In this document: in pieces, positions 10,685 to 21,317 of the stretch | How positions within the stretch are numbered: position 1 is the first letter of the stretch | Layout: every line of letters starts with the position of its first letter | DNA from: Brachycybe producta | Lineage: Eukaryota > Arthropoda > Diplopoda > Playtdesmida > Andrognathidae | DNA: 64,000 nucleotides | NCBI GenBank assembly: GCA_036925085.1 | Contig: JAUPFP010000095.1 | Span: forward strand, 454,370-518,369 | Reading direction: 5' to 3' | Notes under the pieces: model-generated | The model's database searches: none | The model's input: the letters and a program-made list of their open reading frames with translations, nothing else | Told to the model about the DNA's origin: nothing | Made by a program: the position numbers and the translations under genes

Positions 10685-10916
10685 GACTAGCAATTAGCCC
10701 ATTAGTATAAGCATAGCGCATGCGCATTGCCATCTTATCGTTTATATCGGAAAGTGTGACAAGTGAAAACTATGTGACTACGTCTCATTGGCAGTTTCTA
10801 TTGATAATCAATAGATGGCGCTGCTAACGCAAATCTGCAATCACTTCCCTATATATAAAACGATAAGATGGCAATGCGCATGCGTCATGCTAATACTAGT
10901 GGGGCTAATGCTAGTC
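10685..10916. mobile_element. Palindromic MITE, GCGCATGCGCATTGCC type
   Basis: About 55-bp inverted arms: left AGCGCATGCGCATTGCCATC then TTATCGTTTATAT, right TATATAAAACGATAAGATGG then CAATGCGCATGCG. Outer ACTAGCATTAGCCC pairs as well. Unique centre with ATAGATGGCGCTGCTAACG. About 230 bp, no coding capacity. Confidence 0.75.
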
Positions 10917-10935
10917 TAAAAGGAAAGCCCCCTTG

Positions 10936-11420
10936 CAGTGTTGCCACTTGGAGGGAAATTACCCTCTTAGAGGGTATTTTAGAAGGTGAGAGGGTACAAA
11001 GAGGGTATTTAACTGCAGAGGATATTCTGAGAGTAAATTGAGAAAAAACAAATATCATTAAGCAATATGCTTATTTTTAAACATTTTCATTCACGTAAAT
11101 GAACCATTTTTATAAAAAATCAAGCACCTGTTTAAAAATGGTTCCACAAAATATGACTCAATTATGTTGAAAAACATTAAACCACATTTTTAAACTCATC
11201 GGTTAAGCAATGGCCATCGCTATAGTGGGGAAGGTCGACAGACTGCTTTAAATCTATTAATTTATGTAAACGTGACGTCATAAACAACCGAGCCTATTGA
11301 TTAACCGGAGAGTTAAAGAAATAGCGCCATCTATTGGCTTCAATCTCATATTGTGAACAATGGGAGGGTAAAATTAGTGGAGCCGCAAGGATTTTTCTTA
11401 GGAAATTGGTGGCAACACTG
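10936..11420. mobile_element. hAT-type element just upstream of SNRPB
   Basis: 485-bp element with inverted ends CAGTGTTGCCAC and GTGGCAACACTG. It is flanked by CCCCCTTG (10928-10935) and CACCCTTG (11421-11428), an 8-bp duplication with one mismatch. No transposase frame. Its right end is 185 bp from the SNRPB start codon, so the SNRPB promoter must lie in that gap, within the element, or both. Confidence 0.8.
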
Positions 11421-11605
11421 CACCCTTGTGTAGAGAGTAGAGTGAGAAAGGGGGGAGACCGACGTCGGTTTGTGTAATTTGAACGTTTTCTGAACGTTTT
11501 TGTCGGTTTCTAATTTGGGAATTTTTTTTTTTCGTTTTAGAGATTCACAATCCGAATCAATCGTGAATAATTTCATAGTGAATTTTATCAGATAAAACAT
11601 TGAAA

Positions 11606-13858
11606 ATGGTAAGTAAACATTTAATAATATTATCAAGTGTTTATTTTTTTTGTTTAAAATAAGAGAAAAATTCTTGTTTGAAAATAACGAATATTTTTTT
11701 ATAAAAATCGTGAATTTTTAGACGATCAGTAAGAATAACAAGATGCTTCAGCATATTAACTACAGGATGAAAGTTATCCTACAAGACAGTCGCACTTTCA
11801 TTGGAACTTTCAAAGGTTTGTATTTCTTAATTCATCGTCTTTTTAATTAAATTTAATCTAGGATTTGTGTTCTGGTCAAGTAGACGCACCGACAATCCTT
11901 TTACGGCATACGGATTACTGGCGTGAGGTTGCATTGTTGTAGTAAATAAAGAAATAACGCGTAGCGGCAACTGTGCAGGGACACTGTACAGTTTTTTTCG
12001 TTGTATTTGGCGCCTTTGTTGCAATCTATGTAAAATCTATAGTCATAGCTTGGAGGAGCGGCTGCTGCTAATTCAAAGAATACCTGATAACAACAACGCT
12101 ATTTGGGGTGTTTTTTTTAGTTGAAGCTGCTAGTCTCCAAGCTAAGACTGTGGCGTTGTTATATACTTTGTATCGAAAGCGCTAAATAAGATCTTCTGTA
12201 TAGAAGCTAAACGGCTACGAATCGAAAGAATGCGTGATAATAACAAGGACGTTGCTGTATTTTTTTTCCAGTAGGAGTCGGTTAGCCTCTATCAGGAGAT
12301 TCTACAGCTTTTTTTAATTGTTTATTGCCTTTGTCACAATGCATATAACTCCACAGCCATGGATTGGAGGCTAGCGGCTGTGAATTGAAAGAATACCGAA
12401 TAATAACAAGCCTATTATGGTATTCTTTTGATTCACAGCCACTTTTGAGTAGGAGCTGCCTGGCCCTCTCCAAGATAAGACACAGAAGTTATATACGTTA
12501 TACCAAAGGTGCTAATTACGGTGAAAAAGCGATTGAATCTCGTTCATTTAAAAGGCTAATTTGTAAATTCATTAATTTGAGGCTGTTTGAAGTCACTAAT
12601 ATCAGTGTATCGTAAACCGTGTGTACTTAACCCGGATGTATTAATGGCTAACTGAATTTATTCTTTAGCCTTCGATAAACACATGAACCTGATTCTTGGA
12701 GATTGCGAAGAGTTCCGTAAAGTGAAGCCGAAGAACAGTAAACAGCCAGAAAGAGAAGAGAAAAGAGCTTTGGGTTTGGTTCTACTCAGAGGAGAAAACA
12801 TCGTATCGATGACGGTCGCTGGTCCTCCGCCTGCTGAAGTACGATTTCAACCGTTTGAAATGGAACTCTGGTTTTTTCATCAATTCAGAAGCAACATTAA
12901 GACAACAACTAGAAACTAGGAGAGGAAATAAATCACTTTAAAGAGACTTTCATGTTAGTCGTAACTTTGATGGCCATTTAAAATTCTCCCTTTTATGTTT
13001 TTAAATGTAAAATTGGACCGAACGTTGAAATCGCCATACGTTTATCATTAGAGAATCAACACGAAGTTATGTTTAAGTAATGCAGTTACTCTTCTAGTTT
13101 TGAAAACACTTCCAAGTGTTCTTTTAATGTTGCTTCTGAATTGCCGAATAATTTTTCATGTCTTAAAATGTTAAAACGTTTTTTCTTTTGTTTTCACCCC
13201 ACAGGAAGGAATTCCGAGGGTTCCTATTCCTGGAGCAGCTCCCGGTCCAGGAATCGGTAGGGCAGCTGGACGAGGCGTTCCTGTGGCTCCGATCGGTGTA
13301 GCTCCTGCGGGTACTGAACTTTCCGTCTTAAATCTTTAAACAAAGAAACCTCATCGTTTCTTATCCTTTTTTTTCAGGACTTCAGGGACCCGTACGTGGA
13401 GTCGGTGGTCCTTCGGCTCAAGTGATGGCTCCTCAAGGTAGAGGTGCCGGTGTTGCGGCTCCACCACAGATGCATCCGGGTTCTGCTCCAGTGCCACCGA
13501 GGCCAGGTGTTCCACCTGCAATGCCTGGACGTGGAGCACCTCCTCCGGGAATGATGGGGCCTCCTCCTGGAATGATGGGTAAATTGTTTGTTTCGATTCC
13601 ACTCTGCAGCGGCTGACGATGTTTTTTGTATTTTTTTTTAAAAAAAAATTAGGAATGCCACCCGGAATGGGACGAGGAATGCAGCCTCCGATGGGAGCAC
13701 CTCCACCAGGAATGAGGGGTCCGCCACCTCCTCCACCTGGAATGATGAGAGGAGGTTGTTATCATTGAAAGTGTTCAGTGTGTATTCATTCGGTCGTTCT
13801 TCTTTTTTCTTTTCTTTTTTAAGGTCCTCCACCTGGAATGCTTCCTCCGAGACCGTAA
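11606..13858 (+). CDS. SNRPB: Small nuclear ribonucleoprotein-associated protein B/B' (SmB)
   Basis: Core Sm protein of U1, U2, U4 and U5 snRNPs, part of the heptameric Sm ring in the spliceosome. Seven coding exons by splice consensus: 11606-11608, 11722-11815, 12669-12838, 13205-13310, 13378-13578, 13653-13754, 13824-13858. They join in frame to 236 aa, close to the about 240 aa of vertebrate SmB. Exon 1 contributes only the ATG, followed directly by GTAAGT. Exons 2-3 carry the Sm fold: [20 protein letters not shown] (Sm1) and [20 protein letters not shown] (Sm2). Exons 4-7 give the proline/glycine/methionine-rich tail with [17 protein letters not shown] and repeated PPPGMMG motifs, the usual SmB tail. 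A polyadenylation signal AATAAA is at 13952. The gene converges with PDF. Identity is from the remembered family sequence and is very secure. The exact splice sites in the tail are read by eye. Confidence 0.97.
12030..12500. repeat. Three degenerate repeats within SNRPB intron 2
   Basis: Segments near 12045, 12190 and 12360 share a GGAGGCTAGCGGCTG-like block, then GAATTGAAAGAATACC-like and GATAACAACAA-like blocks, some inverted (TTGATTCACAGCC...AGTAGGAGCTGCC near 12425). They give short chance frames in both directions inside the intron. Likely an old foldback or tandem insertion. No ends resolved. Confidence 0.5.
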
Positions 13859-13951
13859 AAGATGTTTCGAAGACGTTCGTAACTATGTCCATCCCTTCAT
13901 GTTTTCCCCCCACTCATTCCTTTTATTTTTTGATGAATCAGTCCATTGTGT

Positions 13952-13957
13952 AATAAA
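13952..13957 (+). terminator. SNRPB polyadenylation signal
   Basis: AATAAA, 94 bases past the SNRPB stop codon, followed by T-rich sequence. Canonical signal at a normal distance. Confidence 0.7.
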
Positions 13958-14744
13958 TATCGACGTAAATGAATTTCATTTTCAAGTATCGTAGTTTTTT
14001 TTTTTTAATTCAATCGAAACAATTTTGCAGAAAATGTGGTGGAAATGTCGTTCAATGTGTAATCACTTGTCTAAGATGACTGAATGGTTTAAATTCCTAC
14101 CGTTTGGTTTTGAGAAAATTTAGGGTCGTCCGCAAATGTTTTTTCACAAGAAACATTACGACTAATATTCGAAGTGTTTTAAATACTAGAATAGTGATGA
14201 TGTTTCTAAGTTTGTTTGTGATGAAACTGATGATGTATCTTTCAAAGTAAACTTTTTATGACAGAAGTTAGTTATGTATGCATGGATAAGTTGAAGATAA
14301 TAACCAGTAGATGTCGCCATCATCTCCATTAATACGTTTTTTTCTATAGAAGTTTATATTAAAAATTGAGATTTTTGCAATATCTGGTATAGCCGTTTAA
14401 CAAGGTGTTCAGTTTCGTTTAGTCTTTTTTTTTTCACGTAGTTACATTTGAAACGTAATTTAAAGTGCAATAAGAACTCAAATATCCTGTGAAATCCACT
14501 GATACTTTTTCTAAACCTAGTTATGCTGTTTTTAAAATAATTCTGAAAATAGCCAAGAAGCTGATTTTCATAATGATTCGAAAAGAACTCTTCTATATGT
14601 GGCGTTGTGTAGCTCATATACGCTGGAGGCTCCTAGGGTTGTATACTCGCTAATGCTCTAAACTCATCAACTTTTATATGAAACTTCCATTCAATAAAAT
14701 TCATGAGTTTAGCACTATTACCTCTGTGACTTAGCAATTATTAT
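13958..14744. other. Intergenic between SNRPB and PDF
   Basis: Contains a partial TTAGAAACTAGAAG-family remnant near 14185-14265 (TTTAAATACTAGAATAGTGA, TATCTTTCAAAGTAAACTTT) and a CTAAACTCATCAAC palindromic MITE remnant at 14636-14745. No gene recognised. Confidence 0.45.
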
Positions 14745-15085
14745 ATATACATATATTATGCCAGGTCTGTGTATCTGTCTGAAGTAACGCTGTACAACCA
14801 TTGAAGCACATCGGAATTTATAAATAAATGAAGAAATGAACAGCTTTTTTTCTCAAGGTCAACTATATGTTGCACCCTTCCCATCCAAGAACCCCATGAT
14901 ATTAAATTGGAGAGGGGAAAAGGTTGGAAAGTGTAGAAGGGGAGAGAGAGAAACGTGGAGGGAGAAAAAAGGGGAGGGGTGACTGAAATTGAAATGAAAC
15001 GAGTAAAAAAAGGAACAAACGATGCGCATGCGCACAATTGCGTGTGAATTTTGCTCCCGTCATTTATGACGGGTTACCCCACTAG
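14745..15085 (+). mobile_element. Helitron-like element, copy 1
   Basis: The right end has the hairpin CCCGTCATTTATGACGGG (15056-15073), 8 spacer bases, then CTAG followed by T (15082-15086). This is the terminal architecture of Helitrons (hairpin, CTRR, insertion into AT). The left part starts in an (AT)n tract followed by GCCAGGTCTGTGT. The middle is a purine-rich block GGGGAGAGAGAGAAACGTGG and a GATGCGCATGCGCAC motif. Two more copies lie at 47259-47650 and 58632-59220. No Rep/helicase frame, so non-autonomous. The left boundary is uncertain. Confidence 0.65.
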
Positions 15086-15210
15086 TTTAGAATACTTTCA
15101 TTCCCATGGACAAAGTTGTTGGAGTGGCTGAACTTCGAACTAGATCAAGATTCCTGGTCAGTATAATTAATTCAAATAATGATATACATTATATAATGCT
15201 AAAGACATTT

Positions 15211-15216
15211 TTTATT
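15211..15216 (-). terminator. PDF polyadenylation signal
   Basis: AATAAA on the minus strand, about 26 bases past the PDF stop codon. Confidence 0.55.
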
Positions 15217-15241
15217 CAGTTAAATTACAAAGTAGGGTGAA

Positions 15242-16542
15242 TTAATACATGTAGCGTATTTGATGCCGTCCTTCGTACACATTGATTGCGTACCAATGAT
15301 CGCATTGAAAAGTCTTCATATCCATGATGTCAGTGTAGAATTTACCATCGAGATGATCTATTTCGTGTTGAACGATTCGTGCTTGCCAACCCCTTGCAAT
15401 CCAATACACCTCTTCAGCATTCTCGTTAAGAGCTGAAACGAAACAAGCATACATCGACGGGACCATTAAGGTTGTTTCACAGTGTAAAAGCCTCTCGAAC
15501 TCTTGATTCTGCTGTCTTTCAAGCACACGATGAAGACAAATTTGAAGGTGTTTTTTGAAACTATAAGGGTAGCTCAATCACTTAACGGTATTTTCATGTT
15601 ATCTTTCGACCCAAAGGGTTTTGGGTCGAAAACGACCCAACTTACTAAAGATGTATAGTTTATTTTGCAAGATATCTACATGAAAATACCCTTAAGTGAT
15701 TAAGCTGCCTTTCTAGTTTCTAAAACGCTTTTTGTTTCTGAAAACACAGAATGATCAGAGTATGAAAATCAGCTGTTTATAAAGAAAAAAACACTGATAC
15801 AAAATAAAAGATTTGACGAACCATTAACACAAACTTCGTGAAACCTAGGTACGTATGCGCTGTATCCTTTGATACTCTCGCATCCTTCACTGAAGATCAC
15901 TTTCTTGGCATTACGTATCTCGATCGAGGGATTGATTAGGACCTTCATCGGACACACGTGCATGTCTTGAACCTTTCGTTTCTCATCGGAAAACTTCTCC
16001 AACGCTTCCTTAGAAAGTTGCACGATTACGATCCGATACGGAACTCCGATCTGCGGTGCTGACAATCCTACGGTATTATACCTCTTTAAAGCCGTCTTCA
16101 TTGCTTCTATTACCTGTAAAGAGAAATGTTTTCCTCTTCCACATAGGACACGAATGAATTTGGCTCCAGGTGACGTCACCTGGTTCCTTCGCTACATCTG
16201 GATGAGGTATAATTCATAAACTCGTGGTTTTTCTTTCTAACGTACCTGTTGAATTTCTTCTGTTTCAATGTCGTCAATACGCACTTGGTTCGCCTTTAGC
16301 CTTAAAATCGGATCACCAATTTGGCAAATGTGTTTGTAAGGAGGAGTCGGTTCAATGGGTTCGTGCTTCCAGAAATTACGGTACCATTTAGCAAATCCTG
16401 AAAGCGACCTCTTAAATGTAACATTGTTAGTTATCATTGAATTAAACCCAATTTTTGCTAAACGGTGTTGAACGCTGTGAAAACCGGACATTTTTAACGT
16501 AAATAACTCTAGCAATGAGATTGAGAGAACGAAGCGCGCCAA
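15242..16542 (-). CDS. PDF: Peptide deformylase, mitochondrial
   Basis: Metal-dependent hydrolase that removes the formyl group from the initiator Met of proteins made in mitochondria. Three coding exons: 16246-16542, 15822-16113 and 15242-15432, joining in frame to 259 aa. All three family motifs are present: VGLSAPQIGV (motif 1, GxGLxAPQ), EGCES (motif 2, metal-binding Cys) and QHEIDHLDG (motif 3, HExDH, two metal-binding His and the catalytic Glu). VPRF between motifs 2 and 3 matches animal PDF. The first about 40 residues are basic, Ser-rich and lack acidic residues apart from one Glu, consistent with a mitochondrial targeting peptide. The start at 16542 was chosen as the first ATG; an internal Met18 is an alternative. 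Intron 2 carries a hairpin MITE. The gene is on the same strand as the CCNDBP1-like gene, which lies about 1.1 kb upstream of it. Confidence 0.95.
15551..15725. mobile_element. TTAGAAACTAGAAG hairpin MITE in PDF intron 2
   Basis: Left arm GGGTAGCTCAATCACTTAAC then GTATTTTCATG; right arm ATGAAAATACCCTTAAGTGA then TTAAGCTGCCTTTCTAGTTT. The centre is short and contains CGACCCAAAGGGTTTTGGGT. It lies wholly within the intron, so splicing should remove it. Confidence 0.7.
16166..16183. promoter_or_regulatory. 18-bp perfect palindrome around a CRE core, PDF intron 1
   Basis: CCAGGTGACGTCACCTGG is a perfect 18-bp palindrome holding the CRE/ATF core TGACGTCA inside two overlapping E-box-like CAGGTG/CACCTG sites. 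Position in intron 1 of PDF. Could be a binding site or just the centre of an eroded palindrome. Confidence 0.4.
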
Positions 16543-16625
16543 ATAAATCCATGTGCTTCCGGTTTAAATTAGAATAGTAGGCGGATGTGACGTAAGGTGA
16601 CGTCATCGATGACTAGGTTACCATG
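16543..16625 (-). promoter_or_regulatory. PDF promoter region with CRE site
   Basis: Just upstream of the PDF start codon. TGACGTCA occurs at 16598-16605 with a second TGACGTAA-type half site at 16588. No TATA box is evident. CRE/ATF sites close to the start are common in housekeeping promoters. Assignment rests on position and motif only. Confidence 0.4.
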
Positions 16626-17640
16626 TGGTGTGGCCATGTGCTTTTTTTAATGTCGCTAGAATTAAAAACTAGAATACTAAGCTAGACTTATTTTCAAGAT
16701 AATATTTTTAAAAAAATATTTTTTTTTAGTTTAAAATCGTTTTTTTAAAACTATCACAAAAGTTTATTTGAAAATAATTTTATCACAATCACATAACTAT
16801 TCTAGTTTGTAGCAGAAATTGAATTTCTTTATTATGTGGCTCTTGAAAGATATTTACGTTAATTATGTAAATCTGTCAATTCTAGTCAATTAACTATTAT
16901 CAGTAGTGCAAGGATTTTTTTTTTAAGTTTAAAAGAAACACATTTATTGCAGTATTATAAAACGTGGCTTATAATAAAGTTATGCTTAAACCATGACGCA
17001 ATACAAAACTCTGTAGGCCTATATAATAAGTCTATGGAAAGTTTTTTGTTTACGTTTTACTTTGGCTTAATTAACGTTTTAGAATACGGCTGTTAAAGTC
17101 ACTAAATATTTTGTTAAAATTGGTATTCTTATAAAAATTGTCATTGTAAACACATCTTTGGTAAAGTTTAGTTAAAAAAAAACAGCTAAATATTTTCAGA
17201 ATATTTTAAATGCCGTTGAATGTGTTACAAAATATTTTATATTTAATAGAAACCAAATTATGCTAAAATAATGTTATCAAACAAATAATTATATTTATAA
17301 TTAATTAATACTGGTTATACTCAAAAGAGAACATTATCTAAACATCTAATAGAATGTATTTCTTTTGACAATTTTTTTTTATCTGAGAAAATATTAAACA
17401 AAAAGTGAAATTGTAACTTTGTTCAGTTTTTTTATGTCAAAAACAAGTCTAAATATATGGTACCGGTACATAAAACTTTGCATGCTGCCTAAAAATGATA
17501 GAAAGCATGTGAAAAAACAAACATGAGCAATGTATCTTATTTGTTATAAGATATTATTATCTAAAAATTCCTCGTTATACTGATGACAGTGATTTTTTAA
17601 AAAAAAAAAATCGACACTCAAACAGTTAATTTATTTAGTT
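16626..17640. other. Intergenic between PDF and the CCNDBP1-like gene
   Basis: AT-rich, with a degenerate TTAGAAACTAGAAG-family copy at about 16665-16810 (TTAAAAACTAGAATACTA ... AACTATTCTAGTTTGTAG). The rest (16811-17640) holds no recognised exon. Confidence 0.45.
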
Positions 17641-17662
17641 TTTATTTTTTTTAATTTGTTGT

Positions 17663-19478
17663 TCATCCCAGTCTGCTTTTGCCCGTTACATTCTCGACTT
17701 GCGCTACGTTGTGGTCGATCGCATTCTCTAAACACTCTATCCACTTTTCGCATTCTTTGCTATGACAACTACTTTCTCTGCAAAAATACAAAACAAATAA
17801 TTAAAAAAATTAGTTTTGTTTATGGAAGATAAAATAACGACAGTCCAAGTGTTTATACACTTTTAATTACTTTATAGCAGTTAGAAACGATTTCAACTGT
17901 TCAGCTACGACAACCACCTAGGAAATGCAAAAAACAATTCCAATAAATAATTACGAAACATCCATTTAAAAAAAATCATTTTACTGTTTCCATCATTAGC
18001 CTTTTATTCATAGGTGGATACAAATACGAGACAAACACGTCGATAACCGAACTGACGGAATCAGATGCTGCACAGATAGGATCTAAATCGATGGTCAAAT
18101 TTTCATTCGTCGCTTTCACGAGCTGAAATCGTAACAATAAAAGAGGGACATTACTAATATAGGTAATTAACAAGGCGAACTTATTATGAATATTCACCTC
18201 AAAAACTTTTTTAAAGCAACATTGCGATACTTTGACTAATCCACGAGCAGCTACGGCGACATCCACTTCATCGCTTCTCCACTTTTCTTCTTCTTCCTCC
18301 TCCTCCTCTTCTTCCTGGGCTGAATCTTCATCTTTGTCTTTTGATTCGACTGCTTCTTGTATTGCAGTTTGAAGCTCGTTGAAAGCATCGTCTACCAGTT
18401 CTCTGTTCGTTGAAATTACTTTCAAAACAGCTGATAAGTTGTCTGGAACACATTTAAAAACATTTCAATAAGTTCAACAATTTGAAGCGTTTTTTTAAAG
18501 CAACTTCTGAACAAATGTGAAGATTTATTTGAAACTATATTTTTTAAAGTTTTTCTATCAAAACCTTTAAAAAGGTTATTTTTAAAAAATATCACCATGA
18601 AAATTATATAAAAAACTTCTTCTCAACTTTCAGGCTTCAAATAAACCTTAAAATTATCTTAATGCAAAAATCATCACGACCTCTTGACACACTTCCGATT
18701 CTTTCACAGCATTCCCAAGCACTTCCGGTCATTAGGAATTGAAATTTGTCTCTAAAATAAACACAGTTAACGATACACGTTCAACGTTCTTTGAAACGTG
18801 ATTAATGAACTTCTAATTTTTTTTTACCCGTTCGAACCACTGCCTTGAATGTCACGAGATAATCCGAGAATCGATTTCAAGATATCTTGAACGGCCGATT
18901 TTACTTCTTTGTGCAAAGTAAGTCCTGAAACGATACGAAAGTCGGTCTAATTAATTGTTTTAAAAGCATAAAGTTATCCATTTATGAACCCTGTTGCTTC
19001 GGAAGACCGTAAAATAACGAGACGAGAGCCAAAATAGACATTTCCATCGAAGTACAAAGAGCCCTACACGAATCTGGTTTCGGAAACGGAGGTTTAGAAA
19101 ACGCTAAAGTGATTTTTGTTGCATCATGTGATACTTTTTGACTAGTTTCCACTAAAAACCAGAAACAAGACGAATAAATTAAATGTCATAATTAAGAAAA
19201 TACATGTTCATTTTGTTATACAAAGCCTTTTCCAGTATGTTTCTTTATCGTATGAATCTGTTGCATTTATCCTCGCATTATTACTGTCTGAAATGTGATA
19301 AAACGAGATAAAATTAACGTGTTATTTTGTCCATGTGTTTTTAACAAAAGATCAACACACGTTCCCTATTTAAGTAACGCAACGGCGTGTTTTTAAGCTT
19401 TTTACCTAGTTCTTTACATACTAATTCGATGTTATCACTCATAGACGCGAATATACTCTTTATTTCTTCGGTTGCCAT
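17663..19478 (-). CDS. CCNDBP1: Cyclin-D1-binding protein 1 homolog (GCIP/DIP1/Maid family)
   Basis: Nine coding exons by splice consensus: 19406-19478, 19222-19287, 18990-19151, 18828-18924, 18680-18750, 18198-18442, 17985-18122, 17871-17917, 17663-17777. They join with matching phases to 337 aa (human CCNDBP1 is 360 aa). Recalled family landmarks line up: YWKRLLETSQKVSHDATKI with human FWRRLNEAAVTVSREATTL, LPKQQGLTLHKEVKSAVQDI with LPKDQGITLRKL, and a C-terminal VSYLYPPM with LALSIYPPM. A run of about ten Glu (encoded near 18290-18315) sits where the human protein has its acidic linker. The family is an all-alpha bundle with an HLH-like segment. It binds cyclin D and dampens G1/S transcription in mammals; that function is inferred here, not visible. 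AATAAA at 17641-17646 (minus strand) is a plausible polyadenylation signal. The start ATG lies in ACCAATGGC context. Confidence 0.93.
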
Positions 19479-20260
19479 TGGTTTTCAAACAAAAACAAGA
19501 GGAAAAACTAATGAAATTGAAAGAAAAGCGGTCGAAACGTCTCATTGAAAGCGTACATAGGGAAAATTACATAATATAATAGGGAAAAACAGGAATAGAA
19601 AGATTTTTTTAATCACAACGTGGTCTAATCATTTTATGACGCGCTATTAACGTCAGAAAATAGGTCGAATTTTACGATTCGCCGTTCGTGTCGAATATAT
19701 TTCGAATTGATGATAAAACTAATTTATTTACTGCTATCACTAATTTAATTTTTGATATTAGTAACATCTTAGAATTAATGACATCACAAAATAAATTAAT
19801 ATTATTATTGACATTACATTGACACAAACGGCGTCTCATACATGAGCTAGACTATAGGGGGAACGAAAACAAATCATGTAACGAGATTCACAAAGATTCA
19901 TAGAGATTCACAGTTATGTTAAGCAGTTTTATCCACGTTTTGCTAGATACGAAGAATAGAATTGAAGTCTAAAATCCAGATAAAAACGCGGATAAAAGTA
20001 AAACAGCTCGTCATAAATCACCCATAATATTTTATACCGTAAGAGATTGACCCCCACCCCTGTGTCATTCCTTCGAAATAGACCTTTGACATGAAGAGGG
20101 CGGAGTTAAATATATAATATATATATTTTTAGAATTGAAATATATAAAAGTGGGCGGAGTATAATAGAAGTGTCGCAATGAATGATGGGTAAAAAGTAAT
20201 TAAGAAAAAAAAAAGCTTTGAACAAGATGGCCGCCATTCGTGTTTGTCTATTCGCGAGTG
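19479..20260. promoter_or_regulatory. Divergent intergenic region between CCNDBP1-like and zinc-repeat genes
   Basis: Separates two genes transcribed away from each other. The site AAGATGGCCGCCAT (20224-20237) matches the YY1 consensus often found at TATA-less start sites. No TATA box in a convincing place. A sequence CGGCGTCTCATACAT at about 19830 recurs at 32063 and is a mobile element fragment. Promoter assignment is inference. Confidence 0.4.
20224..20237 (+). promoter_or_regulatory. YY1-like core promoter site
   Basis: AAGATGGCCGCCAT, with ATGG and CCAT arms. It is placed where transcription of the zinc-repeat gene would begin. YY1 sites of this form usually sit at or just downstream of the start site in TATA-less metazoan promoters. 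Confidence 0.45.
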
Positions 20261-20929
20261 AAGAACAAAACAAACTACTTAAAACCACGTTTTATCGCTT
20301 ATTTCGCGTTTAAGATGATCTCGATTCCGCGTTATTTAAAAGCTGAACAATCGGTTTAAAAAAGTGAATTGAAATTATTTCGTCATTCATTGTGTTTTTA
20401 TGGAATTTCAAGTGTTTTTTTCTCTTCTGTGGTTTGGAATCTCTTTGTATTTTGGTCCATTGATAACAAGATAGAGAGAAACAGTCGCTTTATGTTTTAG
20501 GAGGAGAAAAAAAAAGAAGTTTTATTTGTTCCGTTTAGACTTGACCTCTGGGTTTCAAGAACGCCCACTTTTTTTAGTTTATTTATAGAAATATCCACGC
20601 GTTCTGTCGTCGTTTTCGAGAGGTATTTTTTTTTGTGTGTTTTCATTATCAGATTTATTTAGAAACGTTTTTATTCAAGTTCTCAGTTAAAAGAACGCGT
20701 CTTTTGACCCTTTAATTATTAATTAATTAATTGATACTGATTAGAAGCACTTTTTTCTATCTTTTCTTCGTCCTCCCCCCCCCCCCCCCCTCCTTCGGCT
20801 ATCCACTTTTGTTTCATTAGTGACGTCATGATTGGCACGTATGGACGATGGCGCGCGTGCGACGTGAGGAGAACACCCTTTGTTTTTAGCGTTAAAAAGA
20901 GACAAATATAGAAACCCTTTTCCTGACAC

Positions 20930-21185
20930 GAACCACTTTTAAGGAAGTGGTCGAGTTCGACTACAAAATGTAGTCGGCTTGTCGTCAAAACGGGCCACTT
21001 TGAAGTCGAGTGTTTTCTTTTTGTAGTTTACTACTCAGCGACACTGTAACCACTTTTTGTTAACTACTGCAATCGACTCGATTTGGTCGGGGGGGGGGGG
21101 GGGGGTTTGGTTGACAAGCCGACTATATATTTACTATTATTTAGTAGTTGAACGCAACCACCAAAAGTGGTTCGTGTGAATGGTC
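20930..21185. mobile_element. Palindromic MITE, ACCACTTTTAGTGG type, with G-tract centre
   Basis: Inverted arms: CACGAACCACTTTTAAGGAA then GTGGTC on the left, and CACCAAAAGTGGTTCGTGTG on the right. An inner pair is TGTAGTCGGCTTGTC with TTGACAAGCCGACTA. A poly-G run sits near the middle. Similar GACCACTTTTTG-type sequence recurs at 31310-31530, 42390-42490 and 46110-46310. Confidence 0.55.
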
Positions 21186-21317
21186 TATGACTTTGTTTGT
21201 TTTGACACATTTAGACGTCAATTTTGCGACTTTTAACAGAAATTAATTCAAGGTTAGGAGTTTCGAGAGAAGAACAACAACTACTTTGAAATGAAATTTA
21301 AGAAGAAAAAAAAGTTT

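Noticed and set aside
11827..12615. Several 63-83 codon frames between SNRPB exons 2 and 3
   Set aside because: They are inside intron 2 and in repeat sequence; the exons on either side join in phase to the correct Sm fold without them.
14756..15037. 93-codon frame MCACASFVPF... and similar frames at 47307 and 58694
   Set aside because: All three are translations of the pyrimidine-rich body of the Helitron-like element.
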